Of a DNA stretch of 64,000 nucleotides, positions 10,903 through 21,583 are shown one piece after another. The notes under the pieces are model-generated. The model ran no database searches and was not told the DNA's origin. It saw only the letters and a program-made list of their open reading frames with translations. A program made the translations under genes and the position numbers. The first letter of the stretch is position 1, and every line of letters begins with the position of its first letter. The stretch comes from Trifolium pratense (lineage: Eukaryota; Streptophyta; Magnoliopsida; Fabales; Fabaceae), in the NCBI RefSeq assembly GCF_020283565.1, contig NC_060060.1:31930001-31994000 (forward strand), in the 5' to 3' direction.

Positions 10903-13214
10903 TTATAAGAACAATATTGTTAATAGTAACATCAAGAACAAACACATGAGAGGGCTTTTGGTAGCAATATGAGATGAATTGGGAAGCCTTGGATAATGGT
11001 CAGGAGATGGCATAACACATTCATCTCCATTAAACGAAATCTTTCTCGGAAAAGTCCATCCTTCTTTAAAGGTGAACTCTCCTTGATCTTTGTTTAGTAA
11101 CAACTCTGTTTGCACATTCCCATCCTCTCCATGTGCTAGCAGCAAGTCATTGTAGTATTTTAGGCCCCAAAATATCCCTGTATCATCTGAAATTTATGCA
11201 TTGCAAACAAAAGAATGTTATAATTTTCAAAACAGTAATCATTCTTGACAATCATATACTCAAAACATTAGTCCATCATCAAATAATGTTTAAATGGCAT
11301 TAATGCAGTGACTTACTGAAATTTCCATAAGTTGGCAAAGGTTGGTAGTTGAAACTAAAAACTTGTGTTAAATTTCGCAAATTGGGATGTAAAACAACCA
11401 AATTCCATTGAGAATAGTTTTTTATGATGTTTAGATTTGTGATTGTGATCTTGACCCTCCAATACTCTCTATAACTTTGTTTTACATGCCAATGAACGCG
11501 TATAGGACACATGTGATGTGAACACCTCACAACTGGTTCTGCATCATTTGCTTGTGGAAGTTTCAACACTGAAGTCTTATAAGAACTGAAAAGTTTTCAA
11601 GAACAATGTAATTTAATAAGAAGAATTTCATTTAGAAAGAAAAACAAAAAGTATAATAAGAAAAACAAACAAGTTATACTCTATGCAATCTGCTCTTGGT
11701 TGTCCTTGGCAATTACAGCTGCATAAAGGGCAAGGAACAATGTCGCTATGGTAGAATGCAGAGAAGGAGACACAACATTTTGGGGTATATGATGTTAAAA
11801 ACGGTGAGTAAGTACATGTCACGTTCCAAGTTTCTGCAATAAGTCCACAAAATGTGATAATAAAACATCATGTTTCAATAAAAAAGGATGACATCTAGTG
11901 ATTCTGAGCATTCAGGCCACGATAGCGGAAACCTGATAACAGGTGGTCCAACGGATCGTGGAGAGACTCTAATAACATCTTAGAATTGGGTATACAGGTG
12001 GCCTTATTCATCCTTACAAAACCGGCTTGTAAGGTGAGGATAACACATTCAGGCCATCTCGCAACCGACCGATGTGAGATTTCTTAACATTCACATGAGC
12101 ACTACTCAGATATAAAAGCAAGAGCACAACTCACCTAGGACTTGCAGCCACCTATGTCCATTTTTGGTAAATTTGGTTGGTGGAACTTCAAATGGTTTGG
12201 CACAGCTATAACCAGGAAGACCTAGTGTAAAATTCTCAGGCATACTAAAATTACTACCTGAAATTGAGGTTGATGATTTCATATAATTCATCTGAAAGGA
12301 TGCAACATGTTTGGTAACATCTTGTGTCAATGATGTTAAGACCCCTCCTTTACAACAATTGGCAGATTGCATGTTGTATGGTGCACCAGGCATGAGATCA
12401 ATAATAACTGGCTCTTTCTTACAACAATGAGGTTTATCTTGTCCTCTAAATAATGTGCAATTTCCTTGTTCCATTGCCTCTGCTCCAAACATTGCCAAAA
12501 TCACTTCATGACCTCTCCATGTCCAACCCAATTTCCAACCAGGTTCTTCCACGTGGCGAAATAGTTGGAAATTGTGTATTGATACCTTCACCTTCAAATA
12601 ATTAATATATATGAAAGCCATACTACATCAGAATATAGCTTCCTAATAAAATTAAGGTTGTTACCTCATAACTAAACAAATACTAAAAATTTTAACTTTT
12701 CTCCATAAATATAAATTATGTATCACCAGACAAGGTTTGACTCCTTGAAAGTGACTATGTGCACCCCACGTATTATATTGTCATACATATTGTAAAAGCT
12801 ACCATTATTTATTTTTTACAATCTCATTGTTTAAGTTGTTAAGGATCTTTGAAACTTTATTCAACTAAATTTGGTAAGAATCAAACAAGAAAATGTAGCA
12901 AATGAAATTGAAAATGCTTACATCGATAGTGTCTTCGTTATCGGACAAGAAATCCCATGTGATGGTGATGTTACCAAAAGGATCCAACGGATCATATCCA
13001 TCTGCATTCAATAGTACTCAAAATTTATAAGAACAATAATTTTTCTTGTTATTTAATTTAATTTACATAAAAACAAGTATCTCCTAAACAAATAAAATAA
13101 TAATGGTCTAAGGATGGATAATTAAGTATAGAAATGCTTACAAGAGGGTGTTATGGAGACAATGATGAAGAAGACTATGAAAATCAAAATGTTACCCATT
13201 GATTTTGTGTACAT
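10903..13214 (-). CDS. COBRA-like GPI-anchored extracellular protein
   Basis: The minus-strand exons are 13142-13214, 12922-13001, 12135-12591, 11680-11833, 11317-11585 and 10903-11186. All join in phase and give 438 residues, close to COBRA family size. COBRA-like proteins sit on the outer plasma membrane or wall and control cellulose microfibril deposition and oriented growth. The model has an N-terminal hydrophobic signal peptide (ILIFIVFFIIVSI), YDPLDPFGNITITWDF, the Cys-rich core with GAPYNMQSANCCKGG, the family hallmark CCVS (in TPKCCVSFSAF), CSHHMCPIRVHWHVK and FNGDECVMPSPD. A C-terminal tail with small residues (NSSHIATKS) is followed by a 14-residue hydrophobic stretch ending the protein, a GPI-addition signal. 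A second in-frame Met lies five codons after the first at 13199; either could be the start. It resembles the COB/COBL1/COBL2 subgroup; the exact member is not assigned. Confidence 0.94.
11895..12095. repeat. Dispersed repeat, family member 2, inside a COBRA-like intron
   Basis: It lies in the intron between the exons ending at 12135 and starting at 11833. It contains ACAAAACCGGCTTGTAAGGTGAGGA and CAGGCCATCTCGCAACCGACCGATGTGAGATTTCTTAAC in outline, phrases shared in part with 555-745. I recall this as a common legume intergenic repeat, but its class is uncertain. Confidence 0.5.
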
Positions 13215-13219
13215 TGGAA

Positions 13220-13940
13220 AACAAATTGTGTGTACTTGTTCAGTGTTAAGTGTGTGTTTACAGTGTTGCATTACATAAGGAGATTCTGTAACAACCTAAA
13301 AGGTACAATGCCATTTGTAGCAACCAGAATGAAAGTTAGTTCATTTTCTACAACCAATCCAGCACAATAAATTTTTTTTAAAAAAAAAAAAATTAAGGAA
13401 TTAAGGCTACCTTTAATGCATGTATATTGGATCTTTTTTCCTTTTTGACTAAATATATTGGATCTTGGGAAATGTCTAACTAACAAGATCTTGTGAGTAC
13501 TATTTATTTATTGGAATATATTAAAAATTAAATATTTTAATTTCCAATGCATTTGACTTTACATATTTTCATAAACTTTTTTATAAAAAGTTACAATACT
13601 ATTTAAAGTTCTTATAAATGGTATACTCGTTAGCATTTTTCATATTTATATTTCAAAAGATTTCACAATTATAGATTACACAACAATATAATGGGTTAGC
13701 ATAAAGGAGGAATAAAACTGTTAGTGTGTAAATGACTATTTTAATTATTAGTATTGGTTTCAAAATGTGGATGGAAAATTTGACAATTCATAATCCTTTT
13801 AATTGTATTATCCTTATATTAGTATTCGAATGAATGAAACTTATTTCACTGTAGAAAAAAAAAAAAAACTCATGTACTGCCACCATGTCGCAAAATCCAT
13901 CTATTATTTAGTTGCCCTATCCTACCGTTCTATTATATAT
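13220..13940. other. Upstream region of COBRA-like gene
   Basis: This is 5' flank of the minus-strand COBRA-like gene. It is AT-rich with A runs near 13378-13393 and 13856-13869. A TATA box could not be assigned with certainty. No other gene. Confidence 0.4.
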
Positions 13941-13942
13941 TA

Positions 13943-13972
13943 CTAGGAATAAACCCGTGCGTTGCACGGGTT
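13943..13972 (-). mobile_element. Helitron 3' terminus (hairpin plus CTAG)
   Basis: Read on the minus strand, a perfect 9-bp stem AACCCGTGC / GCACGGGTT with a 3-base loop (13952-13972) is followed after a few A/T bases by CTAG (13943-13946) and then a host T. A GC-rich hairpin just before CTRR, inserted next to T, is the defining 3' end of plant Helitrons. These are rolling-circle transposons that leave no target-site duplication. Confidence 0.75.
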
Positions 13973-14096
13973 CGATTAAAATATATAATTAAAATATTTT
14001 TATAAATAAAAAAATAATCATTGTGATAACTATAATCACATATAGTTAAATAATATATATTATTTTAAAATATGATTATGTTTAATATTAGTATAT

Positions 14097-14680
14097 GAGT
14101 AAAAAAAAAGTTGTTTAGAAATATTAGATTTTTTATTAATTTATATCGTAGTTTGTTTATATTTTAATGTAATAGATCTCTTATAATATTTCATAAGTTT
14201 GAAAGGATGTATCATTTTTTATTTTATTAGTGTAATCATATAAGATTTTAGTTTTCTTTATATGAGTTGCAATTTTATAGTCAAATGTCACTTTGTTTTT
14301 TATTTTTGATGTATTCCTTATTTTATTATTTTCAATAAGAGTTGGATGCATACCTAATTATACTTGTAGACAATATTGCTCATGAGAAATGTTAAAATAA
14401 GTTTTGATTATAGAATATGATTCATATATGGTGGCTTTGCCTATTTGTTCCACGTGATCTCATTTTTTGAAAATTATGTATCAAATAGTGTATTTGCTTA
14501 CTACGTTCTATGTAATTTAAGGTTCCAAATAGCTTATCTACTTACTCATCTCTCGTTCTCTTGGAGTTTATTCTCACTTATTCACTTGGTGAAATTTTAT
14601 TCCAACTTTATTAGTCCCAATTTTTTAGTCTATTGTTTGGTTCACATTTATTTTTGCTTGGTCCTTTTGTTTTTGGTTTG
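14097..14680. repeat. Copy 1 of a large imperfect direct repeat
   Basis: It shares order and wording with 17594-18060: AAAAAAGTTGTTTAGAAAT, TAATGTAATAGATCTCTTATAATATTT, CATAAGTTTGAAA, TTCTTTATATGAGTTGCAATT, CGTGATCTC-TTTTTTGAAAATTA, and CCCAATTTTTTA-GTCTATTGTTT. The open frame at 14445-14759 lies inside this repeat and is not considered a gene. Confidence 0.75.
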
Positions 14681-17035
14681 TTTTTCTTTTACTTGGCGAG
14701 GTTTGTGTCTCTTCAAAATTATTGTTAGTTTTTGTCCCTCTTATTTAATATTTTCTTGAACATTTATTTTATTTTTTCTTATTATATTATATAAACTCGA
14801 ATATTTGTTGTTGTTAATATATAAGTTTGGACGAAGATTTTATATATTTGAATTTAGGTTTAGTTATTTGGTTAAGGTAAAGAAAGTCTTATAGATGAAT
14901 TTAAGATTTAACATGTGTCATCTTCTTATTTGCTTAAAGAAATGTCATCTTATTCTTATAAATATTCCACTATTTTATTTTCAGCCGTAACGTAAATAAT
15001 ATTTTAGAATATGTACTTAATTTATCCAAAAAATTATATTATTATGTAAATTAAATTAATAATTTTTGAATTATTGATGAATTTTAGTTGTGTGTAAATA
15101 TGTTTAAATATATGTGTGATTATATTTTCTAAATATATGTAAATATATTTTAACATCTACGGTTTTAATAATTTCTAAAATTTATTTTGACAAATGAGCA
15201 TCAACAATTTTTATTTAATAATTTTTGTCTTTTTTTAATTTAATTTAGAAAGTTTTTAGTACAATTCTAAGTGGGAGGAAAAAGTATTTAGCACAATTAT
15301 TTTCATCGATTCATTTTATGGTTGTAAGAATAAGATGACATGCGTAGATTAAAATAGGACCGTCTATTAAAATTCATATATATTCATATTGAACCATCCA
15401 GAATTAGGCAAATGTTATACGATAAATGCATGAAGATTATATATTTGGACAACCTCTAAGTCAAGTTGAATCAATATACTTCTTGCGTGTATTACAATTA
15501 TAAGAACCGCATGACTTGAGTGTCAACTACAAAAAAAAAACTTATTTTAATTTCTACTTTGTTTTTGTTTCTATATTTCTCTTGATCTAGATCAAGTAGA
15601 TCACCTACACATTGTAGACAATATAATATTTAAAAATGAGACACATATTTATATTTCTAAATTATTTGGATTGTCCTCTTTTAATTGAATGCCTCCAACA
15701 TCAATATACCCTCGATCTATATAAATTTTAAGGCACTTCAAAATCAATAAATAGAAGTCTCTTTTATCCTCTTCAACTTATTCACATGAAAAAAATTAAT
15801 TATATTCCTATTAATCAACAATTTTTTATACAAATCTTCTACCTTATATAAAATAATAAATGAAAAAGAAAATAAGAAACAAATAAGCTAAAACATTAGA
15901 CTAATAAAATAATAAATGAAAAAGAAAAGTTATCTAATTACAAACATTATATCAATTAAAAAAAAATGATGGTTTACAAACTCCCATTAGAGTTAAATAC
16001 ACATCCTTACATGATGTGTCATTTCATAGGCTTTATAAGGAGCAAGGATGCAACGTAAGCAAAAATAGAAGTATGTTTTATCCTGTTCTCCTCCTTCACA
16101 TGAAAAAATAGTCATATTCATATTAATCGATTCAACTCAAAGTTTAATTAATCATCGAACAAAACACCGGTTGATATTTAAAAAAATATCCAACCTAAAA
16201 AAGAAATATAAAAAATGATTAGAGATGTTTTAAACTCAGAGTAGTAGAAAAATTCCAATTTACAAACATATTAATAGGCAACTATCACATATATGTATAT
16301 CAATTTCTTAATCAATCACATGTAGACATACCTGATATTCTAAGAGGTTAGACACTATCACCTACCAAGGACAAAAACCAATATACTTATGATGTAACTA
16401 TATATATGCACACGATAGCTTTTAAATCAATTCAAGACACTATAATGTGTAACTTTAACATATGGAAGGTGAAGATGCATAACTTTTTCTCATGGAGATG
16501 TTAGACAAAGAAACCATAGAGTTTTTGCCATGAGATAGATAAATTAAAATTTTGTTAAAACATAGAAGCTAGACTTCAATGTAAATTTACATATTCAATA
16601 TGGTGGTGATAATTAGCTTTTGGGTTAACTTTATATAGAGCTTGTGTTTGATAATTAGCTAAATTTACATATTCAATATTAGTGTCTCCAAGAATTCTTT
16701 GTTTTCAATTGCATTAATAGGGAATTATAACAAACAATATATATTTTAATAATATATTGCAATGCAATTAATAAAACAATAAGATGATGCATCGTTCCAC
16801 CTTTCATTGCTTGCAATTCATTTTTGTCTCAATTAAACAACAATAAATTGTGTTAGTTTTTTTTTTAATATATTATTATTGCTTATTATTTATTATTAGA
16901 GTAACTCTATTATATGAAATATGAAAAGGTTTTAATAGAGATCGAAACTTTTTTTATAGAGTGCCACATCCAATTTCTTTTGAAAATCCATCCAATTTTT
17001 GATAATTCTAATGGATATGTATAAATCGATATCGA

Positions 17036-17370
17036 TAGTTGGTCCCTTTTAATTAAATTTTTCATTTGTCATTTAGGGACCAATTAACTATGAAATGAAG
17101 AGAATTCCAATAGTCTTAGACACTTTTTTTCTTTCTTTCTTTCTTAGTATTGAAAGAATATATTTTGTGGTTATATTGGTCCTTTTAATTAAATTTTTCA
17201 TTTAGGAACCAATTAACTATGCAATGAAGAGAGACACACGTTTTTTTTTATTAGTATTGAAAGAATTTCAATAGTCATGAATATTTTGTGGTTATATAAA
17301 TCTTATATATTAGTTGGTCCCTTTTAATTTAATTTTTCATTTTAGTTAGTTGGTCCCTTGTGTAAGAAAT
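17036..17370. repeat. Short tandem array, about 138-bp period
   Basis: The phrase GGTCC(C)TTTTAATT-AATTTTTCATTT recurs at 17041, 17178 and 17316, giving periods of 137 and 138 bases. Intervening blocks (TATTGAAAGAAT, AATATTTTGTGGTTATAT, GGGACCAATTAACTATG) also recur. It contains about two and a half units and lies inside the Helitron-derived block. Confidence 0.7.
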
Positions 17371-17593
17371 TATATAGTGATAATTTGATATATTGATAAT
17401 TAAAATTAAAATGATTTAATTTAATTAAAGGAGATGATGAAAAAGTTTTTTAATAGAGATTGTAAACTTTTCTTATAGTATAAAGGTGATAAAAAAAATT
17501 TGGGGCCTAAATCCTTTACCAAAAAAATTATTTTTGGGGGTCTAAATCTAGGGCTTGGGCCGCTTTACCCTTGGGTCGGCCCGTGTCTACAAA

Positions 17594-18060
17594 TAAATAA
17601 AAAAGTTGTTTAGAAATGATATTTTTCATTGATTTATATTGTAGTTTTTTTTATATTTTAATGTAATAGATCTCTTATAATATTTTATAAGTTTGAAAAG
17701 ATGCATTATATTTTATTTTAATAGTGTAATCGTAGCTTTCTTTATATGAGTTGCAATTGTATAGTAAAATGTGGCCTTGCTTTTTATTTTTGATGTAACC
17801 CTTATTTATTTCAATAGAGTTGGAAGCATGCATATATAAATACTTTTATTTACCGCGTGATCTCGTTTTTTGAAAATTACATATCGAATAGCGTAATTGT
17901 TTATTTCCTTCTATGCAATTCAAGGTATCAAGTAGTTTTTCTACAAACTTTCCTCTCGTTCTTTTGAAGTTTCTTTTCACATATTGACTTGTGGAATTTT
18001 ATCCAGACTTTACTATTCCCAATTTTTTAAGTCTATTGTTTTTTTACATTTTTTTTGGTT
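17594..18060. repeat. Copy 2 of the large imperfect direct repeat
   Basis: This is the partner of 14097-14680 with many small indels. Unlike copy 1, it has no terminal hairpin to its left, so it seems to be a truncated copy. Confidence 0.75.
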
Positions 18061-20283
18061 GGTCATTTTTTTAGTATAACTGTTTTTTCAACGCCCTCCA
18101 CCTGTTCGATAGTACAAAGATTAAGAAATACTATTCTTCTTTTTTTAGTTTGCATGATATTATAAGAATTTAACATTCAACATGTCATCTTATTCTTAAG
18201 ACTATCTCACTATGTACTCACTCATAACTATAATATCTTATCTCCTAAATACTATTATGCTTAGAGAGTAATTTAAATAATAAAATAGATAAATATAATA
18301 TAACATTTTATATTACTTATTAAGATTTCTTTGCCTTTTATTTGTCAGAATTATTTAGCTAGTGGTTTCGTTTATCATTTTCACCATATGCTTAATTCTT
18401 TTTCTTTTCTATTTTGGTTTAATTTTACTTTTCTTAGTGAGGTTTATGCCACTATCCTCTCTTTAATTTGTTTGCATCTTTAATTTTATGTATCTTTTTA
18501 AGCAATGGAATATCAAAATTAGTAGTTAAAATGTTGGTGTAATAAAAAAGTATAAATTGTAAAGTAGTGACTAAATTGCTACGCCACTTTTCATTCATCA
18601 ATCAAACAAAATTTAAGGTAGATAGTGAGATACTTTTAATATTTGTTTTAGAAACTAAATGGAATCTTACGATTTTTCTTAGTGACTTAAATGAGTTTAT
18701 TCTAAAAGTAATAAAGAAATTAAAATACAACTTAGCTCAATTGCAAACTTGAAAACCTTCGTACCAGCTCAATCCACTAATTTGAATCATAACCAAGATG
18801 ATTAAGCATATGAAAACACCTCTAACCAAGTAGAGATTAAATTCTTCCAAATTTGCTTCATACGACCAACTTGTAATACATTTCCAAATCTTCTCAATTA
18901 AAACCAAGTACCACTAAAAAAAAGTTAAGAAATTGCAGTTATATATATTTTTCATTGTCGCAATGTTATTCTTGAATATACATTTCATTGCTATATTTGA
19001 AAGAAAAAAAAGAACCCATCCCAAAAACAATGAGAAAAATACATTTGAAAATAGAATTACATTTTTCCTTGAAACAATAAGATAGTGTAGTTGATTTACT
19101 CAAGAGTAGACATGACTTGATGAAATTACTACAAAGAAGGTTAGAAAACACAAAAAAGAAAAAAATAAGATTACAAAATATGAGACCATGGGCAAGTAGT
19201 GATGTGTGAGTATCAATATTTATAAAGACCATTGTGGTAAAACATACAGTTTTTTTTTATATATAATTATTGAAAGGAACTCCAACAATCATGAGGGTTA
19301 ATTGTATAATATAATAATAATAATTTTGCAGTTATAGTTGCATCATATGAATACCTAAGGGTCAATCATAATTGTTTTTATTCCTTGTAATTAATCGTTT
19401 GATTGTTTTTTTTTTTTTTGATAAGCTAATCGTTTGATTGTTGATTTAACCTCTTGCAATGTGTAATAATATATTAATATGATTTATCTTGGTTTTTTTA
19501 GAAAATTAGATTTAGATTATATATATATATTTAATAACAATACTAAAAATTATATATACATATAATTTATATGTACATATTTTAGTGACATATGGATATA
19601 TTTTTTTGGTTTTTACGTATGAATGTTTTATTGATCCATATATACGAATTAAGTTTTTTATTTGGGCAAGTATATGGATATTTAGGTTACTCTTAATTAT
19701 TTAGTCATTTACGTTTTCTATTAATCCATATTTATCATTTTATATATGCCAAAATATAGTCTTTTGGAATTATGGGGGTTTCTTTTTCTATTCATGTATT
19801 AATCATTAGACATGAAATTTAATTTGTGGAGGATAAATTTTATTTTAGATATTTTTAATAATTAAGAGAAGTTGGTAAATTTTTTAATAATTAAGAGAAG
19901 TTGGTAAATTTTCAATAAAATTATGGAGTTTTTTTTAGAGGTGCCACATCATCACAATGAAGGCCTATGAGCAATTCAACTTTCCTTTTACTAGTAAATA
20001 AATAAAAGATTGTAGAATCAGAATGCATATATTATCCCTTGTTTTATCTTATGATGATGATGATGATCTACCAGACATGCCATGACCTAAAACTAGTGGT
20101 CATTTTCTGTTCATCTTTTTGCTTTAAAAAAAACTGATTTAGCCCAAAACTATATAATTATGAGTTCAAGTATAAAATGCTCACATTGTATTACCAATTT
20201 AGTCTTAAACTCACCACTAACGGATGCAAAATAAATAATCATAGGTTATAATAACTCACAAGTAATTATAATAACTCACAAGT

Positions 20284-20369
20284 AAGCCACTGGATTTGGT
20301 CTAATAGTAAATGGTTTAAGTAATATGCATTAAGTCTTAGGTTTAGTTCTTATTATCAACATTGTAAAC
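20284..20369 (+). repeat. tRNA-derived SINE remnant (family A, plus strand)
   Basis: GCCACTGGATTTGGTCTAATAGTAAATGG gives a decayed A box, TAGGTTTAGTTC lies in the B-box position, and ATTGTAAACTAAAAAA closes the unit. This is the same layout as the reverse complement of 1213-1305. Confidence 0.45.
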
Positions 20370-20376
20370 TAAAAAA

Positions 20377-20676
20377 TACTCCTCCAGGTCCTTATTATAA
20401 GGAACACTTTGGGAAAAAAATTTGGTCTTTTTTATAAGAAACTTTGACCAATTTTCAAATATTCTAAATGTTCAATTTCACTTATGCCCTTATTTATTAT
20501 GAAAGAGAATTTAAAAATAAGTAAGTTAGTTGAATAAAAAGTAATTAAATAAGGGTAAACATGGAATAAATTTAAATTTATAAGAGTATTAAATTAAAAT
20601 AACTATGTTAAATGTGTTTTCCTTGATCTGTGTGATTTTTTCAAAGTGTTCCTTATAAAAAGGACCGGAGGGAGTA
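20377..20676. mobile_element. Stowaway-type MITE (Tc1/mariner), about 296 bp
   Basis: The element spans 20379-20674 and is flanked by TA dinucleotides. Its ends are CTCCTCCAGGTCCTTATTATAAGGAACACTTTG (left, in outline) and the inverted CAAAGTGTTCCTTATAAAAAGGACCGGAGGGAG (right). The CTCCCTCCGGTCC-type terminus with TA duplication is the Stowaway signature. No coding sequence. Confidence 0.85.
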
Positions 20677-21037
20677 AGTCACAAGTAATCAAGAAATCAG
20701 TAGCGCCAACCTAAGGTTAAGACGACTTAAGTAAGGACTTTAGGTCCCTAAAAAAGGAAGAAAAAAAAATTCACTAAAAGAAATATTTCTCACAAGTCAT
20801 AAGTTAATTAGTCCATAGTAGAAAAAATGTCTCGGAAAAAAATATAAATGCCTCTAAAAAAAATAAAAATTATAAAAAATGATTGAAATGATATTTTTAA
20901 AAAATCATATAACTTTTTATTGTAAATAAAAATTTAAATACATTTTTATATAGAAATGTTTACCCATACATATATCAATACTATGATTTTAAAGAATTTG
21001 ATTTTATTTTTATGATTGAGATATTTTGTATGTAAAA

Positions 21038-21139
21038 TGGGCCGTGATAATCTCTTAATAACCGGCCTGGTAACAAAAATGGCCCTATGTGGATCCAATT
21101 AGGTTTTAGAGCTACTTATATAAACTGGAATTAGGGTTT
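21038..21139 (+). promoter_or_regulatory. RPL27 promoter elements (site II, TATA, telo box)
   Basis: TGGGCC at 21038-21043 is a site II motif bound by TCP proteins, a TATATAAA lies at about 21117-21124, and TTAGGGTTT (telo box in reverse) is at 21131-21139. Site II plus telo box is the classic arrangement in plant ribosomal protein promoters. Confidence 0.7.
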
Positions 21140-21175
21140 TGCATTTGCAGAACGGTAGAGCAAACTGCGGCAACA

Positions 21176-21583
21176 ATGGGGAAATTCTTGAAACCTAACA
21201 AGGCAGTGATTGTCCTTCAAGGCCGTTACGCCGGCAAAAAGGCGGTGATTGTTCGTACCTTCGATGACGGTACCCGTGAGAGGCCATACGGACACTGTCT
21301 TGTCGCCGGAATCAAGAAGTACCCTAGCAAGGTGATCAAGAAAGACTCTGCAAAGAAGACGGCGAAGAAATCTAGGGTTAAAGCATTCGTGAAGCTCGTT
21401 AACTATCAGCATTTGATGCCAACTCGTTACACTCTCGATGTGGATCTGAAGGATACTGTTGTTCCTGATGTTCTTCAAGCGAAGGACAAGAAGGTTACAG
21501 CTCTCAAGGAGACTAAGAAGCGTCTTGAGGAGAGGTTCAAGACTGGCAAGAACAGGTGGTTTTTCACCAAGCTTCGATTCTGA
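21176..21583 (+). CDS. RPL27: 60S ribosomal protein L27 (eL27)
   Basis: An intronless 135-residue open frame with the usual eL27 length and sequence. It begins [20 protein letters not shown], contains the KOW-type fold region with [20 protein letters not shown], and ends in the family's [11 protein letters not shown]. eL27 is a structural protein of the cytosolic large ribosomal subunit near the peptidyl-transferase region and exit side. No introns is normal for plant L27. The promoter carries site II and telo-box motifs, in line with growth-dependent expression. The start ATG has a favourable AACAATGG context. Confidence 0.98.
   Translation: MGKFLKPNKAVIVLQGRYAGKKAVIVRTFDDGTRERPYGHCLVAGIKKYPSKVIKKDSAKKTAKKSRVKAFVKLVNYQHLMPTRYTLDVDLKDTVVPDVLQAKDKKVTALKETKKRLEERFKTGKNRWFFTKLRF

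Larger units (their letters stand above)
13943..19995 (-). mobile_element. Helitron-derived repeat block (nested or duplicated copies, right end uncertain)
   Basis: Starting from the 3' terminus at 13943, the next 6 kb is very AT-rich, has no intact gene, and contains related segments more than once. An imperfect direct repeat links about 14097-14680 with 17594-18060. The phrase GTGCCACATC next to TAGAG lies at 16961-16970 and 19941-19950, in contexts that resemble Helitron 5' subterminal sequence on the minus strand. ACTAGTAAAAGGAAAGTTGA (minus strand, near 19990) could be a degraded 5' end, but the canonical TC start is missing. No Rep/helicase coding sequence was seen, so any Helitron here is non-autonomous. 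Only the left boundary is well supported. Confidence 0.45.

Noticed and set aside
14445..14759. A 104-codon open frame as a membrane protein gene
   Set aside because: The hydrophobic peptide comes from T-rich repeat DNA; the second copy of the repeat at 17.8-18.06 kb does not keep the frame.
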